Source: Anaeromyxobacter dehalogenans 2CP-1 (GTDB lineage Bacteria > Myxococcota > Myxococcia > Myxococcales > Anaeromyxobacteraceae). Taken from it: a stretch of DNA of 64,000 nt. The notes below the pieces were generated by a model. It was given only the letters and a program-made list of their open reading frames with translations. It did no database searches and had not been told where the DNA came from. Of this stretch, positions 8,061 through 18,523 are shown piece by piece. The position numbers and the translations under genes were made by a program. How positions within the stretch are numbered: the first letter of the stretch is position 1; each line of letters opens with the position of its first letter. The stretch is taken from NCBI RefSeq assembly GCF_000022145.1, contig NC_011891.1, positions 372,001-436,000 of the forward strand, given 5' to 3'.

Positions 8061-8914
8061 CCCGCGCCCGGACCGAGCCGGACTGGGGGGCGGTCGCGCT
8101 CGCCATGCTGGAGCGCGGGCGCGAGCCGGCGGCGTGGGTGGACGCGGGCGGGACGGTGCGCCTGGCGACGGCCAGCCTGGAGCGGCTGCTCGGCGCGTCG
8201 CCACGCGCGCTGGAGGGGCGCCCGGTCGCGGCGGTGCTCGCGGGGGCGCCCGCGCCGGCGGAAGGCCGGGTGGAGCGGGAGGTGACCACGGCGGCGGGGC
8301 GGCGGCTGCGCGTCGCGCTCGAGCCGGGGTGCGAGCCGGCGGCCGAGCCGGGCGCGCTGCTCCGCGTGCTGGAGGTGCTCGGCGATCTCCCGGGGCTGGG
8401 GGCGGGGGAGCTCGACTACGCCATCGAGACCGGGCCGGGCGCGTTCGGCCGCCTGGCATGGGTGAGGCCGCTCGGCGGCGCCGCCCTCGATCCGGTGCCG
8501 GAGGCCCGCTGCCACGAGGCGCTGCACGGCCGCAGCGAGCCGTGCAGCGACTGCCCCGTCCGCGGCGGCGGCACGTGGCCGCGCGTCCACGCGCGCACGC
8601 TCGCGCCCGCGCCGGGCTACGAGGTCGTCACCGCCGCGCCCGAGGGCGCGGAGCGGGTGCGCCTCACCGTCCGGCGGCTGGCCGAGGCCGCGGTGCACGG
8701 GCTGGTGGAGGCGCGCGCCCGCGCGCTGGCGCGCGGCGCCGGGCTGTCGGAGCGCGAGGAGGCGGTGCTGAACCGGCTGCTGCAGGCCGAGGGGCTCGCC
8801 GACATCGGGCGGGCGCTCGGGATCACGTTACGGACCGTGAAGTTCCACCAGGCGAACCTGCTCCGCAAGCTCGGCGCCGAGTCGCGCGCCGACCTGGCGC
8901 GGGTGCTGATGTGA
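8057..8914 (+). CDS. PAS-like, Cys-rich LuxR-type transcriptional regulator (second of a pair)
   Basis: A 285-residue paralogue of the preceding gene, starting at a GTG that overlaps its stop codon. It repeats the same architecture: a PAS-like N-terminus (PAAWVDAGGTVRLATASLERLLG), the middle motif CHEALHGRSEPCSDCP with the same C-x10-C-x2-C spacing and a following GGGTWPRVHARTLAPAPGYEV block, and a C-terminal LuxR helix-turn-helix (LSEREEAVLNRLL...GITLRTVKFHQANLLRKLGA). Tandem duplication followed by divergence is likely, and the two products may heterodimerise. The target is probably the adjacent cytochrome and porin genes; this is inferred from proximity only. Confidence 0.72.
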   Translation: MTRARTEPDWGAVALAMLERGREPAAWVDAGGTVRLATASLERLLGASPRALEGRPVAAVLAGAPAPAEGRVEREVTTAAGRRLRVALEPGCEPAAEPGALLRVLEVLGDLPGLGAGELDYAIETGPGAFGRLAWVRPLGGAALDPVPEARCHEALHGRSEPCSDCPVRGGGTWPRVHARTLAPAPGYEVVTAAPEGAERVRLTVRRLAEAAVHGLVEARARALARGAGLSEREEAVLNRLLQAEGLADIGRALGITLRTVKFHQANLLRKLGAESRADLARVLM

Positions 8915-9029
8915 GCTCCCGCGCGGGGCCGGACGCTCCGCCGCGCGACCCCAGACCGCGTTGATCGACCCCTGCGTCCGCTCGTACGGTGCGCGCCCGT
9001 AGTTGGGGGCCCAACCATCGGAGCGGGAC

Positions 9030-9809
9030 ATGCACGACGACAGCATCGGGCGCAGGGGCTGGATCAAGCTGGTGGGCGGCGCGGCGGGCGCGGGCGCGGC
9101 GCTGGTGGTGGCGAGGCAGGCCGGCGCGGCCCCTCCGGCCGCCGGCAAGGGCATGCAGGCCGTCCCATGGCCATACGCGCCCCTCGATCCCGACGCCACC
9201 GCGGAGCGCGCGTTCAAGGGCTACCTCGAGGGCCACTGCATGTACGGCGCCTTCGACGCGCTGGCGGGGCAGGTCGCCGACAAGCTGGGCGCGCCGTACA
9301 CCTCGTTCCCCACCAGGATGTTCACCTACGGCGCCGGCGGGGTCGCCGGCTGGGCCACGCTCTGCGGCGCGCTGAACGGCGCGGCGGCGGCGTTCCAGCT
9401 CCTCTCCGCGAAGCCGGAGCCGCTGGTCGACGCGCTGTTCCGCCAGTACGAGCAGGCGGCGCTGCCGGACTGGGTCCCGGCGTCGGCCAAGTTCCCCAAC
9501 GTGAAGTCGGTGGCGGGCTCGCCGCTCTGCCACGCCTCGATCTCGGCCTGGTGCAAGGCGTCCGGCAAGAAGGCCTACTCGCCCGAGCGCAAGGAGCGCT
9601 GCGGCGTGCTCACCGCCTCGGTGGCGCGCCACGCGGCGATCATCCTGAACGCGCAGCACGCCGGGAAGGCGTTCCCGGTGCTCGAGGACAAGGCCACCGC
9701 GGAGTGCGCCTCGTGTCACGAGAAGGGCGGCACCCTCGAGAACACCCGTGCCAAGATGGCCTGCGGAGGGTGCCACTTCAACCTGGGCACCAAGCACCCG
9801 GCCATCTGA
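9030..9809 (+). CDS. Tat-exported split-Soret-type dihaem cytochrome c (C-GCAxxG-C-C family-like)
   Basis: About 259 residues. The N-terminus has a twin-arginine signal (RRGWIKLVGGAAGAGAALVVA), so the protein is exported folded. The C-terminus has two CxxCH haem-attachment motifs, CASCH and CGGCH, about 24 residues apart, and the central region is rich in conserved cysteines and glycines (GxAGGVAGWATLCGALNGAAAAF), as in split-Soret cytochrome c proteins. A periplasmic redox role is expected. The ATG at 9030 has GGAGCGGG upstream. A porin gene begins 23 bp downstream, suggesting an operon. Confidence 0.75.
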   Translation: MHDDSIGRRGWIKLVGGAAGAGAALVVARQAGAAPPAAGKGMQAVPWPYAPLDPDATAERAFKGYLEGHCMYGAFDALAGQVADKLGAPYTSFPTRMFTYGAGGVAGWATLCGALNGAAAAFQLLSAKPEPLVDALFRQYEQAALPDWVPASAKFPNVKSVAGSPLCHASISAWCKASGKKAYSPERKERCGVLTASVARHAAIILNAQHAGKAFPVLEDKATAECASCHEKGGTLENTRAKMACGGCHFNLGTKHPAI

Positions 9810-9832
9810 TCCGACGCCCGAGAAACGACACC

Positions 9833-10966
9833 ATGACGCTGACACCATTCCTGATCGCACTCTCGCTCGCACAGACCACCCCCGCCGCCGATCCGGCGGC
9901 GGCCGCCGCGCAGCCGGCCCCCGCGCCGGTGAAGGCGGCGCCCACGCTCGCGGGCGCGCTCGCGAACGCCCCGAAGCCGACGTTCTGGGGCTTCGTGAAC
10001 GCGCAGTACTCGCGCACCGAGGGGCTGAACGGCGCCGACGACACCTCCACATTCGAGCTCCGCCGCGCGCGCATCGGCGCCCGCGGCAAGGTCCACGAGC
10101 TCGTCGGCTACAGCATCCTGTTCGACGGCGCCGACTCGAAGCTGAAGGACGGCTACGTCTCCCTGTTCGCCCTGCCCGGCGTGGAGGTGCGCATGGGGCA
10201 GTGGAAGACGCCGTTCGGCTACGAGCAGTACGAGTCGGACACCAAGTTGCTCTGGGTGAACACCTCGTACGTGGTCGGCGCGCTCGCGCGCGGCCCGGAC
10301 GCGCGCGACCTCGGCGCCGGGCTCCTCGTCCAGACGCCGAAGGCCGGGCCGGTCTCGGCCGAGGTGCTGGGCTCGTTCGTGAACGGCGCGGGGCCGAACA
10401 AGAAGGACGACCTCGAGACGAAGAACTTCTGGGGCCGCGCCGGGCTGACGCTGAAGCAGGGCGCGATCACGCTGAAGGCGGGCGGCTCGTACGGCACCGG
10501 CCAGCAGCTGCAGGGCACCGGCGGGAACGGCGCCTTCGACGGCGTGGGCACGCCGGTCGACGACACCTACTTCTACTTCCACACGTACGGCGTCGACGCG
10601 ACGCTCGACACGCCCTGGCTCTTCGCCGCCGCCGAGCTCATCCAGTCGGAGCGCGACCAGTCGCGCTACGCCACCGCCGCGGCGGTGACCACGGTGACGC
10701 GCTCGAGCCGCACCGCGCGCGGCTGGTACGCGGGCGCGTACGGCAAGACGCCCTGGAACCTCGGGCCGATCTTCCGGGCCGAGCGCTTCGACGCGGACCG
10801 CACCGCGCCCGGCGGGCGGCTGGAGCGCTACACCATCGGCGCCTACGTGGACGTCATCCCGGTGAACGCCCGGCTCATCCTCAACCACGAGCTCGACCAG
10901 GGGCAGACCGGCGCGGCGGGTCGCACCGGCGACCGCACCACGCTGTTCGCGCAGGTCATCTTCTAG
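9833..10966 (+). CDS. phosphate-selective porin O/P-type outer-membrane porin
   Basis: A 377-residue outer-membrane beta-barrel protein with an N-terminal signal sequence, a Pro/Ala linker, and alternating strands beginning at FWGFVNAQYSRTEG. The segments FELRRARIGARGKV, YVSLFALPGVEVRMGQWKTPFGYEQYES and the C-terminal FAQVIF are typical of the OprO/OprP family. Ions or small anions would pass across the outer membrane; selectivity cannot be judged. It follows the dihaem cytochrome by 23 bp and overlaps the convergent hydrolase gene by 11 bp at its 3' end. Confidence 0.8.
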   Translation: MTLTPFLIALSLAQTTPAADPAAAAAQPAPAPVKAAPTLAGALANAPKPTFWGFVNAQYSRTEGLNGADDTSTFELRRARIGARGKVHELVGYSILFDGADSKLKDGYVSLFALPGVEVRMGQWKTPFGYEQYESDTKLLWVNTSYVVGALARGPDARDLGAGLLVQTPKAGPVSAEVLGSFVNGAGPNKKDDLETKNFWGRAGLTLKQGAITLKAGGSYGTGQQLQGTGGNGAFDGVGTPVDDTYFYFHTYGVDATLDTPWLFAAAELIQSERDQSRYATAAAVTTVTRSSRTARGWYAGAYGKTPWNLGPIFRAERFDADRTAPGGRLERYTIGAYVDVIPVNARLILNHELDQGQTGAAGRTGDRTTLFAQVIF

Positions 10967-11726
10967 CGGAGATCTCCGGCTCGTCGGCGGGCGCCGCGCG
11001 CATCGGCGCGGTGGCCGCCGGCGAGCGCCCGAGGAACGCCTCCACGGCGCGCATCGCCTCGGCGGGCCGCCGCTGCAGCACGAGGTGCGGCGCGTCGAGC
11101 ATGCGGATCTCGGCGTCGGGCCGTACCAGGCGGATCTCGATGGCGAGGCCGGTGCGGAGCAGCCGGTCCTGCCGCCCGCCCAGGAACAGCACCGGCGCCG
11201 GGCAGTCGCGGAGCCAGCCGGTCGCGTCCACGTGCAGCGCCTCGTGCGCGCGGCGCGCCATCACGCGCGGCCGGACCGAAGCGACCGCGGCCTGCACGTC
11301 CGCCACCAGCGCATCCGGCGCGTCGTGCCCGGCGAGCAGCACCCGCACCGCGTGCGCCGGCAGCGGCAGCCGGAAGAACGCGGGCGAGAGCGGCCGGAGC
11401 GCCGACACCAGCCGCGCCGCCGGCCGGCGGTGGAAGCTCGCCGCCAGCACCACCCCGACCAGCCCCGGAGGCCGCCCGGCCGCGACGCGCAGCGCGAGCG
11501 GCCCGCCGAAGGACTCGCCCACGAGCGCGAAGCGCCGCCCGCGCGGAAGCTCGGCGCGCACGAGCTCGGCGAGCTCCGCGTACGAGAGCGCCCGGTCCGG
11601 CGGGTACGAGAGCGCGCGCAGCTCGAGCCGGCCGCTCGCGGCGGCCACGAACCGATCGAGGAGCCGGCCGGTGCCGTCCAGGCCCGGCAGCAGCAGCGTG
11701 AGCAGCGGTCCGTCGGAGGCGGTCAT
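10956..11726 (-). CDS. alpha/beta hydrolase
   Basis: A 256-residue alpha/beta-hydrolase fold protein. LLPGLDGTGRLLDRF supplies the oxyanion region, VGESFGGPLALR is the nucleophile elbow (GxSxG with the catalytic serine), and an aspartate (GGRQDRLL) and a histidine (DAPHLVLQ) complete a plausible triad. It probably hydrolyses an ester or lactone, substrate unknown. The ATG at 11726 was chosen over 11744 because the family's first strand starts at LLTLLLPG. Confidence 0.82.
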   Translation of the reverse strand: MTASDGPLLTLLLPGLDGTGRLLDRFVAAASGRLELRALSYPPDRALSYAELAELVRAELPRGRRFALVGESFGGPLALRVAAGRPPGLVGVVLAASFHRRPAARLVSALRPLSPAFFRLPLPAHAVRVLLAGHDAPDALVADVQAAVASVRPRVMARRAHEALHVDATGWLRDCPAPVLFLGGRQDRLLRTGLAIEIRLVRPDAEIRMLDAPHLVLQRRPAEAMRAVEAFLGRSPAATAPMRAAPADEPEISARR

Positions 11727-11934
11727 GGTGTGACACGGTGACACGGTGGCCTGACGCGGCGCGTCTGACGCTCGTCATAGGTCAGACGCAGGCCGTCCTG
11801 GGCGGCCACCGCGGGCTCCGCCGGACGCCGCAGCCCATGCGGCGTCTCGGTCGTTGGCGGCCGCCCCGGATCCTGAGAGGTTGGGCCGGGTGGACGGCGC
11901 GCGGCACGGCACCGCCGCCGGAACGGGGAGGCCC

Positions 11935-12768
11935 ATGATCGGGTGGATCACCGTGCTCGCGCTCGCCGCGACCGTCGCGCTGGTCGGCGTCCGGCGCGCC
12001 CGGTTCGCGCGGGAGGTCGCCGCGGAGGCGCGATCGCTCTGGGCGCTCCGGGAGGACGCGCCGCCGGCGCGCCTCGATCCCGGGGCCCTGCCCGCGCCGG
12101 TGCGGCGCTACCTCGAGGTGGCGGGGGCGCTCGAGGCGACCCCGCTCGCGGCGGCCCGGCTCCGGCATGGCGGCTCGTTCCGGCCGGCGCTCGACGGCGC
12201 GTGGCGGCCGATCCGCGGCGTGCAGTACCTCGCGGCCGAGCCGCCCGGCTTCGTGTGGTGGGGGCGGGTGCGCCTCGCGCCCGGGGTCGAGGTCGCGGCG
12301 CGGGATCGGTCGGCCGGCGGCGAGGGCGGCATGCGGATCGCGCTCGCCTCCGCGCTGGTGATGGCCGACCTCTCCGGCCCGGAGCTCGACGCGGGCGCGC
12401 TGCAGCGGCTGCTGGCGGAGCTGGTCTGGCTCCCGACGGCGCTGCTCGACGCGCGGCACGTGGCGTGGCTGCCGCGCGACGCGTCGAGCGCGCGGGCGCG
12501 GCTCCGCGTGGGCGGGCGGGAGGTGGAGGTGACGTTCCACTTCGGCGGCGACGGCCTGCCGGAGCGGATCACGGCGCTGCGCTACCGCGACGTGAAGGGG
12601 CGCGGCGTGCTCACGCCGTGGACCGGGCGATGCGCCGACTGGCGCCAGGTGGGCGGCGTGCGCGTCCCGTTCCGGCTGGAGGCGAGCTGGGAGCTCGACG
12701 GCCGGGACCAGCCGTACGCGCGCTTCGAGGTGGAGCGCCTCGAGCACGGGGTCCCGCAGCCGTTCTAG
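11935..12768 (+). CDS. DUF6920/DUF6544-family protein
   Basis: A 277-residue protein with one N-terminal membrane-spanning segment (MIGWITVLALAATVALVGV) and a soluble domain. LPAPVRRYLEVAG near residue 55 and the block GRCADWRQVGGVRVPFRLEASW near the C-terminus are the conserved features of this uncharacterised family. No enzymatic motif was recognised. A strong GGGGAGG precedes the ATG. It stands alone between a divergent hydrolase and a secreted protease. Confidence 0.65.
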   Translation: MIGWITVLALAATVALVGVRRARFAREVAAEARSLWALREDAPPARLDPGALPAPVRRYLEVAGALEATPLAAARLRHGGSFRPALDGAWRPIRGVQYLAAEPPGFVWWGRVRLAPGVEVAARDRSAGGEGGMRIALASALVMADLSGPELDAGALQRLLAELVWLPTALLDARHVAWLPRDASSARARLRVGGREVEVTFHFGGDGLPERITALRYRDVKGRGVLTPWTGRCADWRQVGGVRVPFRLEASWELDGRDQPYARFEVERLEHGVPQPF

Positions 12769-12968
12769 GCCGCGGATCCCTCGCCGGGTGGGGAACCTCG
12801 CCACGTCCGCGCGCACCGTCGGTCCGCGCGCGGGGCGCGATGCCCCACGGTGTCATCCGGCGTCGCACGACGTTCGGGTTCCGCCCTTGGGGCGCGGCGC
12901 CGGTGGCGCGAAGTGGGGAACACTGCCAGCTCGCCTCACCCACACGCACGTTCACTCGGGGGAAATCG

Positions 12969-15260
12969 ATGCGCACCTCACGCACCACCACGCTGGCCTT
13001 GCTCGCGGCGCTGGCGCTCGCGCCATCGGCCGCGTTCGCCGCGTCCGACGAGCCGCAGCTCCCGGACGTCGCCGCGACGACCGACAACCCATCGCACCCG
13101 CTCGGCGACGCGCAGGCGGCGCGCAAGGCGATCGCGATCCAGGCGAAGCTCAGCGGGAAGACGAAGGGCAAGACGCACCAGGTGGCACGCGGCCAGTACG
13201 TCGAGCTGGAGCGGCAGGGCGAGGATCGGATCTGGACGGTGGTGGGCGAGTTCGGCGAGCAGGTGAACCCGACCTACGGCGGCACCGCCGGCCCGCTGCG
13301 CAACCAGATCCCCGAGCCCGACCGAACGGTGGACAACGTCACCATCTGGGCCCCGGACTTCAGCCGCGCGTACTACGAGGACCTGCTCTTCTCGGACGCG
13401 CCCGGCGACGTCTCGATGCGGAACTTCTACAAGGAGCTCTCCTCGAACCGCTACACGGTGAACGGCGAGGTCACCGACTGGGTGAAGGTCCCGCTCAACG
13501 AGGCCAACTACGGCTCGAACTACTGCGGCGGCATCGTGTGCGCCCGCACCTGGCTGTTCGTCCGTGACGCGGTGAACGCCTGGTACAACGGGCAGATCGC
13601 GGCCGGCCGGACGGTGGCGGAGATCAACGCCTACCTGGCGCAGTACGACGTCTGGGATCGCTACGACTACGACGGCGACGGCAACTTCAACGAGCCGGAC
13701 GGCTACATCGATCACTTCCAGGCGATCCACGCGGGCGAGGGCGAGGAGACCGGCGGCGGCGCGCAGGGCGACGACGCGATCTGGAGCCACCGCTGGTACG
13801 CCTTCTACAACAACATCGGCGCCACCGGCCCGGCGTTCAACCGGTACGGCGGGATCCGGATCGGCGCGAGCGACTTCTGGATCGGCGACTACACCATCGA
13901 GCCGGAGAACGGCGGCGTGGGCGTGTTCGCCCACGAGTTCGGCCACGACCTCGGCCTGCCCGACCTCTACGACACCTCCGGCAACACCGGCGGCGCGGAG
14001 AACTCGACCGGCTTCTGGACGCTGTACTCGGTGGGCTCCTACGGCGCCTCGGGGCGGCCGGAGGACGGCCTGGGCACGAAGCCGATCCACATGAGCGCCT
14101 ACGAGAAGATCTTCCTCGGCTGGTCGAACTACCAGGTGGTGCGCGCCGGGCAGTACGCGTCGCTGAAGCTCGGCCCGGCGGAGGCGAACACGAAGCAGGC
14201 GCAGACGCTGGTGGTGCTGCTGCCGGACAAGATCGTGGAGAGCGAGATCGGGACGCCGTACGCCGGCACGTACTTCTACCACTCCGGCTCCGGCAACGGC
14301 CTCGACCACTCCATGACGCGCCAGGTGACGCTGCCCGCGGGCGCGTCGCTCGCGGCCAAGGTGAAGTTCGACATCGAGCTGGACTGGGACTACGCGTACC
14401 TGACGGTGAACGGCGCGCCGGTCGCCACCAACCTGTCGAGCTCGACGAACCCGAACGGCCAGAACTTCGGCAACGGGATCACCGGCTCGACCGGCGGGGC
14501 CTGGGTGGACCTCACCGCCGACCTGTCCGCGTGGGCGGGCCAGACCGTGACGCTCGGGTTCCGCTACTGGACCGACGTGGCGGTGGCCGAGGCGGGCCTG
14601 TCGATCGACGACGTCGCGATCTCCGGCCAGCCGCTGGACGGCGCGGAGACCGATCCGGGCTGGACCTACGACGGGTTCGTCCGCACGAACGGCACGCTCG
14701 CGACGCCGTTCTTCAACGCGTACTTCGCCGAGTACCGGCAGTACCGCGGCTACGACCAGTCGCTGAAGACCGGGCCGTACACGTTCGGCTACCTGAACGA
14801 CCCGACCCTGCAGAACTGGGTGGACCACTTCCCGTACCAGGACGGCCTGCTGGTCTGGTACTACGACACGTCGTTCGAGGACAACAACGTGGGCGACGCC
14901 TGCGCGAGCGGCCGCTGCGGCGGCCTGTTCCTGCCGGTGGACGCGCACCCCGGGTTGATCCTCCGCCCGGACAACGGGAAGGCGTGGCGCCCGCGCTTCC
15001 AGGCCTTCGACTCGACGTTCGGCCTCGAGCCGACCGACGTGGTGTGCCTGCACGCGAACAGCCAGCAGGGCTGCTTCGGCGGCCAGCCGGGCAACCCGCT
15101 CTTCGACGACACGCAGAGCTACTGGGTGCCGCCGGATCCCTCGCTCAACCACTCCGGCTGGTCGAGCGTGATCGTGCCGAACACCGGGACCACCATCCGC
15201 GTGGTCGGGACGTCGGCGCAGGGTGACTTCATGCAGGTGGTGGTCGCGCCGAAGCGCTAG
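12969..15260 (+). CDS. secreted M6-family (immune inhibitor A-like) metalloprotease
   Basis: A 763-residue secreted zinc endopeptidase. Residues 1-24 form a Sec signal peptide (TTTLALLAALALAPSAAFA). A propeptide-like stretch precedes the catalytic domain, where HEFGHDLGLPDLYD supplies HExxH plus the downstream His/Asp of the M6 (InhA) family. A C-terminal domain with NGAPVATNLSS...SIDDVAISGQ resembles the jelly-roll module of InhA proteases. Extracellular protein degradation, as in myxobacterial predation or scavenging, is the expected role. It is monocistronic, with about 200 bp upstream holding no other gene. Confidence 0.88.
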   Translation: MRTSRTTTLALLAALALAPSAAFAASDEPQLPDVAATTDNPSHPLGDAQAARKAIAIQAKLSGKTKGKTHQVARGQYVELERQGEDRIWTVVGEFGEQVNPTYGGTAGPLRNQIPEPDRTVDNVTIWAPDFSRAYYEDLLFSDAPGDVSMRNFYKELSSNRYTVNGEVTDWVKVPLNEANYGSNYCGGIVCARTWLFVRDAVNAWYNGQIAAGRTVAEINAYLAQYDVWDRYDYDGDGNFNEPDGYIDHFQAIHAGEGEETGGGAQGDDAIWSHRWYAFYNNIGATGPAFNRYGGIRIGASDFWIGDYTIEPENGGVGVFAHEFGHDLGLPDLYDTSGNTGGAENSTGFWTLYSVGSYGASGRPEDGLGTKPIHMSAYEKIFLGWSNYQVVRAGQYASLKLGPAEANTKQAQTLVVLLPDKIVESEIGTPYAGTYFYHSGSGNGLDHSMTRQVTLPAGASLAAKVKFDIELDWDYAYLTVNGAPVATNLSSSTNPNGQNFGNGITGSTGGAWVDLTADLSAWAGQTVTLGFRYWTDVAVAEAGLSIDDVAISGQPLDGAETDPGWTYDGFVRTNGTLATPFFNAYFAEYRQYRGYDQSLKTGPYTFGYLNDPTLQNWVDHFPYQDGLLVWYYDTSFEDNNVGDACASGRCGGLFLPVDAHPGLILRPDNGKAWRPRFQAFDSTFGLEPTDVVCLHANSQQGCFGGQPGNPLFDDTQSYWVPPDPSLNHSGWSSVIVPNTGTTIRVVGTSAQGDFMQVVVAPKR

Positions 15261-15328
15261 CGGTGCGCGGGGCGGGGAGGGGCCGGCACGCCGCCGGTCC
15301 CTCCACCGCGCCCGCGCCGCGCGACGGC

Positions 15329-18300
15329 TCAGGGGACGTACACCGCGGGTCCGGGGCGGCCGGGCAGCCCGTCGGGCGCGCCGCGCGAGACGAACGTGGC
15401 GCCGCCGTCGGTCGAGACGTGGAGCAGGTCCCCGCCCAGGTAGAGCGCCGGGCCGCCCGCGGAGACTGCCTCCAGCCACGCCGGCCCGCCGCCCGCGGCG
15501 GTGAAGGTGGCGCCGCCGTCCGTCGAGCTGAACAGGCCCACGTTCGAGGCCACGTGGATCGCGCCGGAGGGCGCGACCGCCACGCCGCGCAGCGACAGCG
15601 TGTAGCCGCTCGGCGCGACCAGCCCGGCCGCCGCGCCACGCTCGGCGAAGCTGGCGCCGCCGTCGGTGGAGACGAACACCGTGTCGCGCGCGGCGACCGC
15701 GACGGTGGCGCCGCGGGCGTCCACGCCGACGGTGTCGGAGAGGTAGCTCGTCGAGCCGACGGGCGGGAGCCGCTGCGCGAAGTGCGCGCCCCCATCGGTG
15801 GAGACCTGCAGCCAGGACTTCTGCCCGAGGTAGACCGTGCTCGCGTCCGGCGCGGCGACACAGGCCGCCATGGAGGCGTTCGTGAGCGTCGCCGGCGGCG
15901 CGAAGTGGGCGCCGCCGTCGGAGGAGATCGAGAGCCCGAAGGAGGTGACCGCGTACACCCGCGTGCCCACCGCCGCGAGATCCACCACGCCGGGGTTCGC
16001 GAGCCCGTCCGCCTCGGTGCGCAGGACGAACGTCCGGAACCCGTCGGTGGAGACGGCCACGCCGGCGTCGAGCCCGGCGTAGAGCGATCCGCCCGCGGCG
16101 GCCACGTCGCGCACGCCGCCGGCGGGCAGCTCCGCGGAGCGGAAGGTCGCACCCGCGTCGGTGGACAGGAAGAAGCCGGGCGCGTAGCCGACGTACACGC
16201 GCGCGCCCTCGGCGTACACCGTGGAGGCGATGGCGTTACCCCGGTCCGGCGCCACGAACCAGCGCGGCGCGAACGTGGTCCCGCCGTCCGCCGAGGCGCA
16301 GAACGCGTCGGTGGAGCCCGACCAGTAGCGCTGGCCGCTCACCACCCAGACGCTCTGGCCGGACACGGCCACGTCGAGGATCGAGGTCTCACCCGCCGGG
16401 CACGGGCGCGCGACGGATGTCGCCGAGGCGGGCGCGCCGGTGGCGTCGCGGCCCAGGATGGCGAGGCCGGCGGCGGTGGCGACGTACACGCGGTCGGCGG
16501 TCACCGCGACGGCGCGGACGTCGCCGGAGGGGAGGGCGGGGACGGTGCCGGTGTCGAGCCGCGCGAACGTCGCGCCGCCGTCGGTGGAGCGGAGCAGGCC
16601 GGTCGAGGTCGCGGCGAACAGGTCGCCGGGGTCGGCGTCGAGCTCCAGTCCGCGACGGCCCGGTCCGCGATGGTCCAGGCGAACGTGCGCGCCCGGTCGT
16701 GCGAGACCGCGAGGCCGAGCGAGGTCGCGACGTACACGTCCTTCCCGTCGCCCGCGATGGCGGTCACCCAGGCGTCGTAGCCGTCCACGGTGCGCTGCAG
16801 GAGCGGCACGAAGGTCGCGCCGCCGTCCACCGAGCGGAAGAGGCCCTCCTCGGTGCCCGCCAGGACCAGGCTGCCCTGACCCCACACGGCGCGCGCCGGG
16901 AGCATCCGGCCGCCGCTCGCGCTCGGCAGCCGGGTGAGCGACCACGCGGCGCCGTCGTCGGAGCCGGCCACGCCGCGCTCGGTGGCGCGCCAGAGCCGGC
17001 CGGTGACCGGGTCGCGGTGGAACGCGGAGGTCCAGCCGGCGCCGCCCAGCGCGACGAACCGGGCCGGCACCACCCCAGCGCCGCGCGCCAGCCCGCCGGT
17101 GGTCGCGACGTAGGTGAAGCCGGAGGTGGAGACCGAGTACCGCTGCTGGCGCACCGCCTCGCGGTTGCCGGCGCGATCCACCGAGTAGTAGCGGAGCACG
17201 GTCTCGCCCTCGCCGACGGCGATGGGGCCGGCGACGGCGCCCTCCACCACCGTGCCGCTGCCCGGCGCCGGGACGCTCCCGTCGGTGGTGTACACGACGC
17301 GCGCGCAGCCGGAGCCGCCCGCGTCGGTGCAGGTCAGCGTGACCTGCTGCGGCGCCGCGTACACGCCGTCGGTCACGCTCGCGGTGGTGACGGGCTCGAC
17401 GCAGTCCGGGTCGGTGGTGAACGTCAAGGCGACCGCGGCGGGCAGCCCGTTGCCGGCGAGGTCGGTGACGCTGGGGTCGAGCGTGGCGGTGTAGGTCGTG
17501 CCGCACTCGAGGCGGCGGTCGGGCGGGAACCGCGCCGTGCGCGTCGCGGGCTCGTACGCGGCGCCGGTCGCCTGCGCCGGCGCGAGGGTGAGCCGGGCGG
17601 CGGTCACCGTCGCCGGGTCCATGTCCTCGTCGAACGCCGCCGCCGGCACCGCGTCCAGCGCGACGCCGGTGGCGCCGTCCGGCGGGAACACCGAGGCGAC
17701 GCCGGGGGGATCGACGTCGATGACGTAGGTGCCGGTGCCGGTGGCGCTCCGGTTCCCCTCGCCGTCGAGCGCGAAGAAGGTCAGCGTCGCGCTCGCCTCC
17801 AGCCGGACGAGCCCCACGTACGGATGTGGCGCGCCGCCGTTCACCGCGAACACGGTCTGCGCGCAGCCCGAGCCGCCGGGCTCGTCCGCGCAGGTGAGCA
17901 CCACGTCGACCGGGTGGTTGAAGTGGCCGCCGGCCGGGTCGGCGGCGATGGTGGGGGGCGCCGTGTCCGGCGCGTCGCGCGTGTAGAAGCCGAGCACCCA
18001 CCCGCTGAACGGCTCGCCGCGCGCGCCGCGAGCGGTCGGCAGGACCATGACCACGTACGAGGTCGAGAGCGCGAGCGGCGCCGCCGGCGTGAGCACCAGG
18101 GTGGCGGTGGCCGCGTCGTACGCCTGCGTGAACGGGATCGCGGTCGTGCCGCGCCGGAAGGACACCGCGCCCGCGAGCGTGGGGGTGTCCACGCAGGTGT
18201 TGAAGCGGATCCGCACCGCCGCGTTCACCGAGACGCCGTCCGCGCCCTGCCCCGGCGCGGACTCGACCACCTGCAGGGACGTGGCCGCGGGGAGCGCGCA

Positions 18301-18408
18301 GGACGAGCCGCCGGGGCCGGCGGCGCCGCCGCCGCCGGAGCAGCCGGCGAGCGCGAGGGCGGAGGCGAGGGCGACGGCGACGGGGTGCAGGGCGGCGGTG
18401 CGGTGCAT
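15329..18408 (-). pseudogene. Ig-like/beta-propeller repeat lipoprotein gene, split by one frameshift
   Basis: Two abutting frames together encode one protein of about 1,025 residues. The upstream frame (18408 down to about 16645) starts with a lipobox (LALAGCSGGGG) and contains Big/chitobiase-type modules (PPTIAADPAGGHFNHPVDVVLTC). The downstream frame (about 16655 to 15329) carries repeated STDGGATF/STDGGAHF blades of a BNR/sortilin-like beta-propeller, which already begin in the first frame (RSVDGGATFVPL). Continuity of the repeat across 16645-16655 shows a one-base shift, a real mutation or a sequencing error. The intact product would be a surface lipoprotein. Confidence 0.72.
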
Positions 18409-18523
18409 GCGGGTCCTCCGAGGAGGCGGGCAGTGTACACGGCGGGTGCGCGCGCGCGAGCGGCAGGCCGGGACGGGGTGGGACGCTGTCGGGCACTTGG
18501 CTCCGGCGGGGCGACGGGTGCTA

